Positions 15,601 through 23,560 of a stretch of DNA of 32,946 nucleotides are shown here, in pieces. The DNA comes from Cephaloticoccus primus (GTDB lineage Bacteria > Verrucomicrobiota > Verrucomicrobiia > Opitutales > Opitutaceae): assembly GCF_001580015.1 (NCBI RefSeq), contig NZ_LSZQ01000025.1, positions 1-32,946 on the forward strand, written 5' to 3'. Each line of letters begins with the position of its first letter. Position 1 is the first letter of the stretch. The position numbers and the translations under genes were made by a program. Under the pieces are notes generated by a model. It had not been told where the DNA came from, searched no databases, and saw only the letters and a list, made by a program, of their open reading frames with translations.

Positions 15601-18600
15601 GCGCAGCTGCGGGACTTGTGGCGCAGGGATGTGGAGGCTGGCGATGGCTGGCTGGCCAAGGTGCAAAAGGAGGGGGCGGCCCTGCGCGAGGGCGTGCGCG
15701 AGGACTGGGCGGAGTACTGGGCCGAGCGGCTGGCCTGGGAGAACAACCGCTGGGCGCAGGCGCGCGAGAGCTGGGGGCTGGCGGGCGACCGGGGGCTGGT
15801 GGCACAGGTGGCGGCCGAGCTGCGCCAGTTTCTGGAGGAGGCCATAGAGCTGTTGCGCAGGGCCTTCACGCGTACCAAGCGGTACAATATCGACTTCAGG
15901 GACTTTTTGGTGGACACCCGTTTCGGGGAGCCTCGACAGGCTGGGGCACAGGCCAAAAAGCATCCCGCCACGATTCGTGCCGAGAGTATCCCCTCAACCC
16001 CGAATCCCAACGTTCAGGACGATGGCGGGAATGCGCTGGCAGTGGTCGAGCGGCCCGCCAAAGTCAAGGAGTCGGGCGAGTCGCCCGTCGCGCGCGACAT
16101 CGAGGCGGGCAAACCGCTACGCGCGGCGGCTCGGGTGCTGGGAGGGCAAGCGGCATGGAGCCGTGGTCGCAATGCGGGCGATACCAGACTGGGCTATCAG
16201 GACTGGGTGAAGGCGCACAGCGAGCCGTTCAAAAAATGGTTCGGCGACTGGGAAGCGGTGCGCGGTGTGAAGCAGCTAGAGTCACAGGGGCCACTCGTCT
16301 TAGATGGAGTCGAGGAGCTGGCGGATAATAAGGCGATGAGGCGCAAGTTCCATGAATTTGGCGAAGTGGCTAATGAGCTGGACGGTAGGCGCGTAAAGTT
16401 CCCCTCAAGAATGGCGGGGAAGATAGCTCGCGACAAGGGGCTGTCGCCGCTGCGCGTAGCGGCGGGCTTTGACCGACTTTTCCGCGCGGCGGTACCGATG
16501 TACTCTGAGGAGTTAAAGCCAAAGGAGAAGGATCAGTCGGGGCTGGCGGGTTACCACCACTACGTGGCGAAGCTGCGTTTCGAGGGGGGCGACTACTACG
16601 TGCGCTTCACGGTGCACGAACAGCGGGCCTCAGGCGTGGAGCGGGCCGGTGGCCAGTCGACAATGCACTCTTCGTTTATCTCGGAGGTGCGCATATACAG
16701 CAGTAGCGCGGTTGGCACCTCGTCAGACGCACTCCCTGTCCTTACCAAGGCGCAGACTGAGTCATCAGCTATGGCCGAACCGCGCTACGACTCCAAGCTT
16801 GGGGCGTGGCTGGAGGCTGGCAAGTCGGAAATCGACGAAGAAAAACTGATCGCTGAGACTGGCGAGCCCAAGGCTGTGGTGTTGAGTGAGTGGGCTGCGT
16901 CCAAGGTGGCGCAGACGGAGAAGTGGCGCGCGAAGTACCCGGACTGGTGGAGGGGTGTGGAGCGGGAGGTCGATGAGATATCGAGCCACTTGGAGTTTCT
17001 GAAGGAGATGCAGGGAGGCACAGGGCTGGGCAAGACGACGTACCAGCTGGGTGTGGTGGATCGGGTGTATGGGGGCCGTGGTGCGTATGATGCGGCGGCG
17101 GCTGCGGGGCGCACGAAGCTGGGGTACTGGCAGTGGCTGCAAGTGCGCACACCGGAATTCAAGGAGTGGTTCGGTGACTGGGAGGGGCTGCGCGCGCAGA
17201 AGAGGCTGGACGCGATGCAGCCGGTGTCCGTACCGATCCCTGATAAGTGGCGCGGGCTGCCCGTGGAGCAGCTGCGCAAGGAGGCACTGGAGAAGCTGAG
17301 AGGGCTGGTCGGCGACAAGCGCAAGGGTGAGGGCTTTACCGACATCGAGCATCCCGAGCTGGGCACGATCCGCGTGGATGGCCGAGGGGTGAGGAAGACG
17401 AAGCACGCGTCTGCCGATCCTGCGAAGCTGCTGGTGGCGGCGCATGTGGACAAAATCCTGCCAGAGGCGATTTACTCGCGCAGTGAGCCCCCGGAAGAGG
17501 GGAGCAACAAGCCAAACACTGAGGGGGTATCGAAGCTACTGGCCCGCGTGGAGGTGGATGGGCTGGAGCTGGTCGCTATCTTCACCGTCTTGCGCGAGCC
17601 GGACGGAAGCTGGTACTACAACACGGTCGTAGTGCATGACCTGAAATCCGCTGAGGGGGAGGCTGGCGGGTTAACTACGGAGTATAATCAGCAAAGCGCT
17701 GAAAAACGAGCCGCTCCTCTGTCCAGCCTCCGGGAACACCATCGCAAACCGTTGCGGCGTGTCAACCCCGAAACGGTGTCGCAGGCGGTGGATCCGGAGA
17801 CGGGCGAGCCGGTGGTGGTCTACCACGGGACGCAGCGGCCTGACCGTGTGGGGACGGTATTTTCTGCCGAGCGTGCGACGAGCGGGCCGATGGCGTTTTT
17901 TACGGATAATGCGGAGGTGGCCTCTGGCTACGCGCAGACCAAGTCGGATACGTCAATAGGTGGGGCGAGTGCGTACAGTGAGTGGTTCAAGTTTGATGTG
18001 GGCGGCGGACAGGAGGTGCTGCTGGAGCAGGCGTGGGGCTCGCTGAGCGCGCAGGAGCAGGCGGTCATCCTTGAGCGGATGGAGAATATAGGGGTGGATG
18101 AGGATAGCGGTGATCCGATCTACGACCCGAGTGGTGAGCATAGGCTGGTGGATTCCGGGGAGTACGCGCGGGTGCTGCGCCAGAAGCGCGGCAATGCGCT
18201 GTCGGTGCTGGTGGAGCTATGGCTCAATCATGGGAATCTGTACGACAGGGAGGAGCAGTTTGTGGAGGTACTGCGGCTGGCTGGGGTAGACAGCAAGCGG
18301 GTGCGCATGGATAGCCCGTGGGCACGGCATGATGCGGTGTATGCGGTGCACCTGTCGGTAAGGAATCCGCTGGATACGGCGGCGATAGGGCCTGATGTAG
18401 TGTCCGCGCTGGAGGAGGCGGCGAAGGCCGCGCCTGAGCCCAAGTACAGGGATGGGGTGGATTTCTGGGACAAGGAGGCGATGCCGCCCAGCGTGTGGCT
18501 GGAGCAGTTGCACGAGGATCTGGAGACAGGTAGCCAGCGTGCGTGGACGAGTATCCCGGACTGGGTGAGTGATACGCTGAAGAAGCTGGGCTATGATGGG

Positions 18601-20352
18601 ATCAGGGACAGGGGCGGGAAGTATCATGACTTGGAGCACACGGTGTGGATCCCGTTTTACCCCGAGCAGGTGAAGAGTGCCTTGGGCAACCGGGGGACTT
18701 TCGATGCGGCCAATCCTGACATCACTTACGAGCTGCGGGATGCGCGGCGCGAGGCGGCGAAGCGGCAGGTGTACGAGGCGACGGGTGTGCCGCAGAGCAT
18801 CTACCATGAGATCGAGGCGAGGCTGGATCGGGTGCGCGCGAGGCAGATGCAGGAGCGCGAGGCGCGGTACCGGCTGAGCCCTGCGGCGCAGGCTACGGGT
18901 GCGGCTGCGGACGAGGCGGGGCTGGTGACGCGTGCGGTGCGCGGGGTGCTGGACAAGTGGGCCGAGCCGGTGGTGCGGCGGCTGGAGAAGATCAATGCGG
19001 TACTGGGGGCGCAGCTGCGCCGCTTCGAGTTTACGATGAATCGCGAGCGGGCCAAGGGGCTGGGCCACGCGCAGGGCTTTACCAATGGGCTGCGCGAGCT
19101 GGCGGCGCGCATGTCGCAGAATCATAGGCCGGTGGACAGGAAGCAGGCACTGGCGGCGGCGATAGCGCAGGCGCGTGCCAGCGGGCTGGCGGGTACCGAG
19201 GCGGAGCTGGTGGCCGGGCTGGGGGGCATGAGTGGCGATGACTATCTGGAGCTGGACTTGGCCTTGAAGAACCGCGACGGGGCCCGGCGCGATGCCATAC
19301 TGGAGCAGTACGGGCTGGCTGAGGCGTGGGCGCAGGTGGAGGAGCTGCTGGCCGACTACAACAGGCGGCTGCGTAAGGCGGGCTTCAAGTTTGGCTGGCT
19401 GGCGGACTACTTCCCGCGCAAGGTGACTGACTTGAGCGGCCTGCTGGCCTATCTGGAGAGCGATGAAGCGGCGGTGAAGACTGCGCTGGATGAGGCGATA
19501 GCGGCCGTAATCAAGGAGCGCGGCGAGGGCGAGCAGGGCCCGGCCTCGCGCGAGGCGGTGGTGGTAAGGGCGGAGCGTGCGGACGAGGTGGCGCGCGGGA
19601 TTCTGGAGGGGCGCATACCGCTGCCGGATAACCTGCGCAGGCGCGCGCTGGTGCAGGTGACCGAGGGTATGAACCGGTTTTACGCGAGCCCTGCGGAGGC
19701 ACTGAGCCACTACATCGAACAGGCCAGCGAGGCACTGGCGGCGGCGAAGCTCTTTGGCGAGTATGCGCGGCATGGGGGGCCGCTGCCGCAAGTAGGGGAG
19801 GTGCTGCTGGATGAGATCGGCGACTTGTTCGGGCTGCGGCTGGGGCCCTCGGTAGAGGCTTATGTGCAGGGGCTGGTGGCCACGGGGGCAATCGGTGCGG
19901 CACAGGCAGGAGAGGTGGGGGATCGCCAAGATCTGCTACCGGCTCGACTACCACAACGACCCCCTCGTCAAACCCATGCTTGCCGAGGCCGGTATCGAAA
20001 TCGTGCAACTGGGCAGCTAGGCTTAGCTGAGCTGCTGGCGGGGCGAACTGCTGGCGGGCCGATTTTGAAATGCGAACAAGCCCTCAGGGTATCACTCCTC
20101 CGTAGTTTCTTCGGGCGTCGCTTCAGGTTTTTGGGCGCGGGCCGCGTTGGCTTGCAGTTCGTCCAGGGCGGCTTCGTGTTTTGCGCCCCAGCGGTACAGC
20201 ATTTCAACCGCTTCGGCGAAAGTTTTACCCAGCGCGGTGAGTTCGTATTCTACCTTGGGTGGGACGACTGGATAAATATGGCGGGAGATCAGGCCGCGCG
20301 CTTCCATGTCGCGCAGGGTCTGCACCAGCATTTTTTTAGAAATCCCGGGTAG
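12598..20352 (+). CDS. giant phage/ICE-type polyvalent protein, both ends truncated
   Basis: The frame opens at a TTG inside CRISPR spacer 2, reads through the last repeat, and continues for 2584 codons. Credible protein runs from about 12649 to 19917 (~2,420 aa). After that the frame is accidental and crosses the HxlR gene antisense. Using position 12598 as codon 1: a Gly/Ala-rich helical N-terminus (20-180) typical of virion ejection proteins; charged coiled coil (280-450); a Ser/Thr/Tyr-kinase-like polyvalent segment (650-840, with GDLHARNL); a zincin HEAAH (986-990); two units beginning W..WFGDWE (1200 and 1510), each followed by a nuclease-like/LPD-type domain (YHHYVAKLRFEGGDYYVRF and its relative); an ADP-ribosyltransferase-like domain (1740-2045, VVYHGT, then KSALGNRGTFD); and a helical tail. 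Domain names rest on motif memory, not on a search. No other phage genes flank it, so it is likely a non-functional fossil or an orphan toxin-like protein. Confidence 0.8.
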   Translation: MQGVVGWRVPREYGDELADRLGGSREWVREALPVSEVNEQSFLGQVAHGLAQAVGQLYEEGYEDALEHTGDKERAHDAGLKNVPAAALEYLGDKLVVGKILKPLVGKVTVGQVLKAAGASAASEGLTEGAQQMWQNAVAKWLSGYDPDRKLDQEVLHAAILGATVGGIAGGGGVAAKGVLQGGVFDPSIGRTPDGRASETELGEGERLANAGGVADPSLMRADDVGTSRVERLNAAMAKQLEQIDGTKRSSTDSLGGELAGSPSDVGTPSAPDGPLDLEALLARAGEHSQGARAAIEAEQRARAERLEEAKRRREQFDEYLAQARELAAAENPKPAAVKGVVTTLRAYTEDKAVGLGEDQLSKAYELLRELTPRYEAIITAEQEAGQERLAAAKEQAEAEAAERKVRIREERRAIRADDKQRLENLSDDELAKRAQEGDEAAWRELERRAQDSGPGFTDEEDLLTVLRRIKLPTRDSGLQAELDGLRKEGMSFGTAQQLFDAKKSSLDKTAEALREDYGFHQIQTPDDVLGYAQRAIAGERILPQPRVDFAREGAKAGGQPDTHNEQRLESDPTADRPDPFTGERSFITGSRVTADEAKGIARRARERLAAVPEPDAGGAQGVAAAQLRDGQKILPLARSPDGASVINTRTGQALPQIGRGVEAYVYEDAAQGVVYKVYETGSSSDQSIGMRLAIDEGMVGLDTGQFPDIIEKTWAINELGGTPTEIVGLTEDGEIVVKQPRGNDAARWARAQVIAKARLQEIPAEVLGRIDPRSPVYYAQIEGQDVLLGDLHARNLIGDTIGEGRINDLATHVLTEEELRTVPRLAEWIESRRGQAQARGAAEFAKGGDRPLADTSSPEAALKADTATLRGVADPSSLRGVDAASSAGSSTPLPSAGDSGAVLPEADFRARVQRIAPGLMLQYRALVGDPQMLIELGVKPEDLEGGEQAAHLARGRERILWFLQRNLRADKDGLMDERLRRDVLHEAAHAWLNTLPADRRAQLRDLWRRDVEAGDGWLAKVQKEGAALREGVREDWAEYWAERLAWENNRWAQARESWGLAGDRGLVAQVAAELRQFLEEAIELLRRAFTRTKRYNIDFRDFLVDTRFGEPRQAGAQAKKHPATIRAESIPSTPNPNVQDDGGNALAVVERPAKVKESGESPVARDIEAGKPLRAAARVLGGQAAWSRGRNAGDTRLGYQDWVKAHSEPFKKWFGDWEAVRGVKQLESQGPLVLDGVEELADNKAMRRKFHEFGEVANELDGRRVKFPSRMAGKIARDKGLSPLRVAAGFDRLFRAAVPMYSEELKPKEKDQSGLAGYHHYVAKLRFEGGDYYVRFTVHEQRASGVERAGGQSTMHSSFISEVRIYSSSAVGTSSDALPVLTKAQTESSAMAEPRYDSKLGAWLEAGKSEIDEEKLIAETGEPKAVVLSEWAASKVAQTEKWRAKYPDWWRGVEREVDEISSHLEFLKEMQGGTGLGKTTYQLGVVDRVYGGRGAYDAAAAAGRTKLGYWQWLQVRTPEFKEWFGDWEGLRAQKRLDAMQPVSVPIPDKWRGLPVEQLRKEALEKLRGLVGDKRKGEGFTDIEHPELGTIRVDGRGVRKTKHASADPAKLLVAAHVDKILPEAIYSRSEPPEEGSNKPNTEGVSKLLARVEVDGLELVAIFTVLREPDGSWYYNTVVVHDLKSAEGEAGGLTTEYNQQSAEKRAAPLSSLREHHRKPLRRVNPETVSQAVDPETGEPVVVYHGTQRPDRVGTVFSAERATSGPMAFFTDNAEVASGYAQTKSDTSIGGASAYSEWFKFDVGGGQEVLLEQAWGSLSAQEQAVILERMENIGVDEDSGDPIYDPSGEHRLVDSGEYARVLRQKRGNALSVLVELWLNHGNLYDREEQFVEVLRLAGVDSKRVRMDSPWARHDAVYAVHLSVRNPLDTAAIGPDVVSALEEAAKAAPEPKYRDGVDFWDKEAMPPSVWLEQLHEDLETGSQRAWTSIPDWVSDTLKKLGYDGIRDRGGKYHDLEHTVWIPFYPEQVKSALGNRGTFDAANPDITYELRDARREAAKRQVYEATGVPQSIYHEIEARLDRVRARQMQEREARYRLSPAAQATGAAADEAGLVTRAVRGVLDKWAEPVVRRLEKINAVLGAQLRRFEFTMNRERAKGLGHAQGFTNGLRELAARMSQNHRPVDRKQALAAAIAQARASGLAGTEAELVAGLGGMSGDDYLELDLALKNRDGARRDAILEQYGLAEAWAQVEELLADYNRRLRKAGFKFGWLADYFPRKVTDLSGLLAYLESDEAAVKTALDEAIAAVIKERGEGEQGPASREAVVVRAERADEVARGILEGRIPLPDNLRRRALVQVTEGMNRFYASPAEALSHYIEQASEALAAAKLFGEYARHGGPLPQVGEVLLDEIGDLFGLRLGPSVEAYVQGLVATGAIGAAQAGEVGDRQDLLPARLPQRPPRQTHACRGRYRNRATGQLGLAELLAGRTAGGPILKCEQALRVSLLRSFFGRRFRFLGAGRVGLQFVQGGFVFCAPAVQHFNRFGESFTQRGEFVFYLGWDDWINMAGDQAARFHVAQGLHQHFFRNPG
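13145..13190 (+). repeat. double-hairpin module inside the polyvalent gene, copy a
   Basis: GGGTC-TTC-GACCC, then ATCTATTGG, then a CGCAC/GTGCG hairpin. Translated as GVFDPSIGR in a linker near residue 183. Confidence 0.6.
13235..13280 (+). repeat. double-hairpin module inside the polyvalent gene, copy b
   Basis: GGGTC-GCA-GACCC, then ATCTCTCATG, then CGTGCCGA/TCGGCACG around CGATG. Translated as GVADPSLMRADDVGTSR near residue 213. Confidence 0.65.
13342..13388 (+). repeat. double-hairpin module inside the polyvalent gene, copy c
   Basis: CGGTC-TTC-GACCG, then ATTCATTGGG, then CGGCGAG/CTCGCCG around CTCGCTGG. It is read in a different frame from copies a, b and d (RSSTDSLGGELAGSPS, near residue 249), again without a stop. 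Confidence 0.65.
15211..15256 (+). repeat. double-hairpin module inside the polyvalent gene, copy d
   Basis: GGGGTC-GCA-GACCCC, then TCTTCTTTG, then CGAGGC/GCCTCG. Translated as GVADPSSLRGVDAAS near residue 872, in the linker between the kinase-like and zincin parts. A second, partial hairpin 1 (GGCTCTTCGACTCC) follows. Confidence 0.65.
19922..20020 (+). pseudogene. 3' remnant of an unidentified gene
   Basis: One frame away from the giant frame, 32 sense codons read IAKICYRLDYHNDPLV... and end ...GIEIVQLGS with a TAG at 20018-20020. The residue mix is like that of a normal globular protein C-terminus and unlike both the polyvalent protein and the accidental extension. It may be the tail of a gene beheaded when the polyvalent fragment arrived, or alternatively the polyvalent protein's own end after a one-base shift. 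I do not recognise its family. Confidence 0.45.
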
Positions 20353-20508
20353 CGAACGCTGCAATTGCCCCGTGCGGCAGCGTCCACCGGGCCAGCGATC
20401 CAGCGCGTGTAGTACCATGCTTACCCATTTGACTGCAAAGAGCTCCATGACGCGTCGCGGGGCGCAGTTGGCCTCAAAGGTGAGGGGACTGTCTGTAGTA
20501 TCAGGCAT
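20092..20508 (-). CDS. HxlR family winged-helix regulator
   Basis: The product (138 aa) has the HxlR/MarR-like DNA-binding fold: CAPRRVMELFAVKWVSMVLHAL (about 15-36), the recognition part LPGISKKMLVQTLRDMEARGLI (about 53-74), and the wing YPVVPPKVEYELTALGKTF. A conserved-position Cys (Cys15, EANCAP) is present; in several HxlR proteins this Cys senses electrophiles or thiol stress, which is only a possibility here. The C-terminus is Glu/Ala-rich. It diverges from an MFS exporter gene, a common regulator-target arrangement. The plus-strand frame overlapping it is the accidental extension of the polyvalent gene. Confidence 0.9.
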   Translation of the reverse strand: MPDTTDSPLTFEANCAPRRVMELFAVKWVSMVLHALDRWPGGRCRTGQLQRSLPGISKKMLVQTLRDMEARGLISRHIYPVVPPKVEYELTALGKTFAEAVEMLYRWGAKHEAALDELQANAARAQKPEATPEETTEE

Positions 20509-20600
20509 GGTGAGCAGTAATCTATGGTTACTATTTGGTGACTATATCACTTTTTTGTGACTAATTTACAAAAAGTATAAATAATATTATTCCATCCCTT
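20509..20600. promoter_or_regulatory. HxlR/MFS divergent operator-promoter region
   Basis: This 92-bp, strongly AT-rich spacer holds three spaced copies of a TTACT/TGACT-like unit (GGTTACT at 20526, GGTGACT at 20537, TGTGACT at 20556). It also holds the inverted repeat GTGA-CTATA-TCAC at 20538-20550. Such paired elements are usual for HxlR-type operators. Candidate elements for the exporter are TTGTGA (20555-20560) and TATAAA (20576-20581), with only 15-bp spacing, so the promoter call is tentative. Confidence 0.55.
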
Positions 20601-21797
20601 ATGCGTTTTTTAACTCTTAAGGGGATTGGGGTTCCGGCCGCGATCTGGGCACTGGCTGTCGCGGCCTTTGGGATTGGCACTACCGAGTTTGTTATCTCTG
20701 GGCTGCTGCCTGGTATCGCTGCGGAGTTTGGTGTTTCCATTTCGATGGCCGGTTACGCGGCTACGAGTTATGCGCTGGGGGTATTTTTCGGTGCGCCGAT
20801 TTTGGTGATTCTGGGGATGCGTCTGCCGCAGAAAGCGATGCTGCTGGGCCTGCTGGTTTTTTTCGTCGTGGGTAATGTACTGACTGCATTGGCACCGAGT
20901 TTTGGCTGGGTGCTGGCTGGCCGTGTGGTGACGTCGCTCACTCACGGAGCGTTTTTTGGCATCGGATCCATCTTGGCGGCAGATCTGGTGGCTCCTGATC
21001 GCCGCACAACTGCGATTGCGCTGATGTTCAGTGGATTAACGGTTGCCAATCTGGCCGGTGTTCCGGCGGGCACCTGGCTGGGCCAAGCCGTGTCGTGGCG
21101 AGCCACTTTTTTGGCTATTACCGTGATTGGCGTGGTGGCGTTGCTGGCCGTGCTGGCTTGGGTGCCGAAAACCAAGTCGCGCGGAGTGCCCAGCCTGCGT
21201 CGGGAGCTGGCGGCTTTTGGCAATGCTCACGTTTTGCTGGCGATGGGGATCACCATCTTTGGGCCAGCGGCATTTTTTACCGCCATCACCTATATCTCGC
21301 CGATGATGACGCGGTTGGCGGGCTATAGCGAAGCGGGCGTGAGCGGCATTTTGTTTCTGTTCGGACTGGGGCTGTTTATCGGCAATCTGCTCGGCGGGAG
21401 GCTGGCCGACCGCGCGCTGATGCCTTTGTTGTACGCAACACTGGCCGGACAAGCGCTGGTGATGTTTGTGCTTTTTGTGGCGGTGGAGAGTCGGGCGGCC
21501 TCAGCCCTTTGTGTACTGCTGATGGCTGCGTTTGGCTTTGCCAGCGTGGCACCGATCCAGCGGCTGGTGTTGGACAAGGCCCGTGCGGCGGGCGCGTCGT
21601 CCAACTTGATCGCATCGTTCAACATCGGCCTCTTCAACTTGGGGAACGCCATCGGGGCCTGGCTCGGCGGCTGGGTGATTGCGCGCGGCTTTGGTTACGC
21701 CTCGCCGAGCTGGGCGGGGGCTTCGTTGTCCGTCGTTGCGCTGCTGCTGGCTCTGGCTTCGGGCTGGCTGGCCGCGGCTCGCGTGGGACGGAAATAA
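20601..21797 (+). CDS. MFS transporter, DHA1/AraJ-like exporter
   Basis: The product is 398 aa with about twelve hydrophobic segments along its length, the normal size and layout of DHA1-family drug/sugar efflux proteins. The start (AAFGIGTTEFVISGLLPGIAAEFGVS) and the cytoplasmic-loop motif A-like region near residues 60-75 match the AraJ/NepI/YdhP group, which exports sugars, nucleosides or drugs by proton antiport. The substrate cannot be read from the sequence. It lies in the inner membrane and is probably controlled by the divergent HxlR protein. The ATG at 20601 sits just after the AT-rich operator region. Confidence 0.9.
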   Translation: MRFLTLKGIGVPAAIWALAVAAFGIGTTEFVISGLLPGIAAEFGVSISMAGYAATSYALGVFFGAPILVILGMRLPQKAMLLGLLVFFVVGNVLTALAPSFGWVLAGRVVTSLTHGAFFGIGSILAADLVAPDRRTTAIALMFSGLTVANLAGVPAGTWLGQAVSWRATFLAITVIGVVALLAVLAWVPKTKSRGVPSLRRELAAFGNAHVLLAMGITIFGPAAFFTAITYISPMMTRLAGYSEAGVSGILFLFGLGLFIGNLLGGRLADRALMPLLYATLAGQALVMFVLFVAVESRAASALCVLLMAAFGFASVAPIQRLVLDKARAAGASSNLIASFNIGLFNLGNAIGAWLGGWVIARGFGYASPSWAGASLSVVALLLALASGWLAAARVGRK

Positions 21798-21871
21798 ACC
21801 TCGGGGGCCGACGAAGGGCGCCGAGGCGGGCTGCCCTGACGGTTTCATCTGGGGCGCGCAGTTAATGCTTA

Positions 21872-21908
21872 CGAAAAACCCGCAGGCGCGCGTGCGCTCT
21901 GCGGGTTT
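21872..21908 (-). terminator. intrinsic terminator of rpmB
   Basis: On the minus strand, AAACCCGCAG...CTGCGGGTTT forms a 10-bp stem and ends in a T-run (GGGTTTTTCG), about 50 bp after the rpmB stop codon. Confidence 0.8.
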
Positions 21909-21957
21909 GGGAAAGTGAGGGGTGGGCGGTTTTGGGCTACGCCCGCTGTTGTTTGCC

Positions 21958-22188
21958 TCAGGCTTTTTGGACGAGGCCGGCTTTCAGGGCCTTCACCGAG
22001 ACGAGCATGCGCTTGGTGCCGCCGTTGGGCAGCTTTACGCGGATGCGCTGGAGGTTGGGGCGGAACTTGCGCGCCGTGATGCCCGTGATGTGGGTGCCGA
22101 TGCCGCCGCTCTTTTTGGCAATGCCTTTGCGGTGAATGATGCTGCCTTTGGTGGGGCGTTTGCCGGTGATTGCACAAATTCTGGCCAT
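21958..22188 (-). CDS. rpmB: 50S ribosomal protein L28
   Basis: The product is 76 aa, the standard L28 length, starting MARICAITGKRPTKGS. It includes the family's SGGIGTHITGITARKFRPN block and the C-terminal RVKLPNGGTKRMLVSVKALKAG. L28 is a component of the large ribosomal subunit. The frame is open further upstream, but L28 homology begins at the ATG at 22188. It lies on the same strand as, and 88 bp downstream of, the methyltransferase gene and has its own terminator. No rpmG (L33) neighbour is present. Confidence 0.96.
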   Translation of the reverse strand: MARICAITGKRPTKGSIIHRKGIAKKSGGIGTHITGITARKFRPNLQRIRVKLPNGGTKRMLVSVKALKAGLVQKA

Positions 22189-22276
22189 GAGTCGGTGTGG
22201 TTTAAGCGGTTTGGTCTCTGGTAAAAAAGGGGGCGAGCTAGAGGTCTCGGCGAGCCCGAAGCAAGGGCAAATCTGC

Positions 22277-23536
22277 TCACTCGGGTGAGAGCCCGCGCCG
22301 GGCGCTGAGCGCCTGGAATTTCTGGCCCATGTTGGCGGGGTGCAGCAGTTGCATGAGCGCTTGTTTGCGCGGGGAGAGCTGGCGTGCATCGGCGGCGATT
22401 GTCTGGGCAATAAAGCCGCTGGCGTGCTTCACAAAAAAGGCTTCCTGCGAGTCGAGCGCGATGCTGCCGAAGCCGCGCTGCGCGAGCTCGGCTTGCAGCC
22501 AATCCCAGCACACGTGGCAGGTGAGGTCTTGCTCGCCGGGTTGGTCGAGCAGCGCGCCGGATTGGCGGTGCCGGGTGTAGGCGCGCGCGGTGCCTTGCGG
22601 CGTCGCCTCGCAGAGCTCGCGCCACGATTTTCCGTAGTCGAAGGCGATGAAGAGCCCGCGCCAGTCGGCGCCAGCGATCTGGGCGAGGAGTTGGCGAGCG
22701 GCGACGGGCGCGTCGATCCGGTAGCCTTGAGCTGCGGTTTTGGGGAGAAAATCGGGCGGGTTTTCGAGCGCGTGCTCCACTTCGGCGAGTGCGCCCTCAT
22801 TCGTGCTGCGTACCCAGATTTCGCGCCAGGCGGAGTCGCGCAGCACGAAACGGCGGCAGGGCTGCGCGTCGAACAGCTCGTTGGAAAAAACGATGAGTGG
22901 CGGCGCTGCGGCGCGCTTTTCGGGCGCGGCCTCGCTCGACGGTGCCTTGAGGAGCTGTGCCAGATCTTCGCCCACGGAGATGGTTTTAACCGCGGCAAAG
23001 GGCAGCTCGCGGAGCCCGCGCAGTACGCCGCCGCGAGGGACGGGAGAGCGATCCGTGCCGGCGCGCGCCTCGCCGCCTGCATTGCTGTGGGTCGCTGCGG
23101 GGCCGCCCTGCGGCTCGGCGCCGATTTCCACAAAAGTGGCCTTGGCGCAAAAAGCTTCGCCCGCGAGGGAGAGGCAGCTCTGGACGACGAGTTCGCCAAA
23201 CAGGTTTGTGCCGGAGGACGTGCCGTGCCCTTCGCCAACGGTGGTCGCGGTGAGGAAATCGCTCTGGCCGCCCCCCCCGCCCCTCGCGCCTCGACCGATC
23301 CGCCGCCGCGCGCGGGTGTAGTAGCCCACCTGTGGATCGTAGAGCGCGAGCCGCATGAAGTGCTCGAAGCTCATTTCGTGAGCATCGGCCTCTTCCCGAA
23401 ACCGCGCCAGAAAATCGGCCGCGGGCCGCGAGGCCACCTGCACTGGCTTGGCCGCTTCGGCATTCATGCGGCGCGGCGCGGTGTCGGTGAGTGCGGTTGC
23501 GCCGAGGTGGGGGCTATCGGTGGGCGAGGTTCCCAT
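22277..23536 (-). CDS. SAM-dependent methyltransferase, MidA/NDUFAF7 family
   Basis: The family (DUF185, PF02636) includes mitochondrial NDUFAF7, which methylates an arginine of complex I; bacterial roles are poorly known. Seen: MSFEHFMRLALYDPQVGYYT near residues 54-73, a glycine-rich SAM site (FVEIGAEPQGG), FSNELFDAQPCRRF, FDYGKSW, and the C-terminal CHVCWDWLQAEL, with a C where a hydrophobic residue is common. The length from 23536 is 419 aa. The ATG at 23467 (396 aa) is an alternative that leaves room for a promoter opposite the divergent protease gene, whose start is only 24 bp away from the longer start. Ala/Gly-rich inserts lie near residues 80-95 and 145-165. Confidence 0.85.
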   Translation of the reverse strand: MGTSPTDSPHLGATALTDTAPRRMNAEAAKPVQVASRPAADFLARFREEADAHEMSFEHFMRLALYDPQVGYYTRARRRIGRGARGGGGGQSDFLTATTVGEGHGTSSGTNLFGELVVQSCLSLAGEAFCAKATFVEIGAEPQGGPAATHSNAGGEARAGTDRSPVPRGGVLRGLRELPFAAVKTISVGEDLAQLLKAPSSEAAPEKRAAAPPLIVFSNELFDAQPCRRFVLRDSAWREIWVRSTNEGALAEVEHALENPPDFLPKTAAQGYRIDAPVAARQLLAQIAGADWRGLFIAFDYGKSWRELCEATPQGTARAYTRHRQSGALLDQPGEQDLTCHVCWDWLQAELAQRGFGSIALDSQEAFFVKHASGFIAQTIAADARQLSPRKQALMQLLHPANMGQKFQALSARRGLSPE

Positions 23537-23560
23537 GTGTTTATTTACAAGCAGGGGCTG

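Noticed and set aside
12598..20352. The polyvalent gene as part of an intact prophage
   Set aside because: There is no integrase, portal, terminase, capsid or tail gene nearby, and both flanks are chromosomal or CRISPR sequence.
22340..23560. Upstream 1.2 kb of the long frame that ends with the S41 protease
   Set aside because: It is antisense to the MidA-type methyltransferase. Protease homology and the ribosome site begin at 23561.
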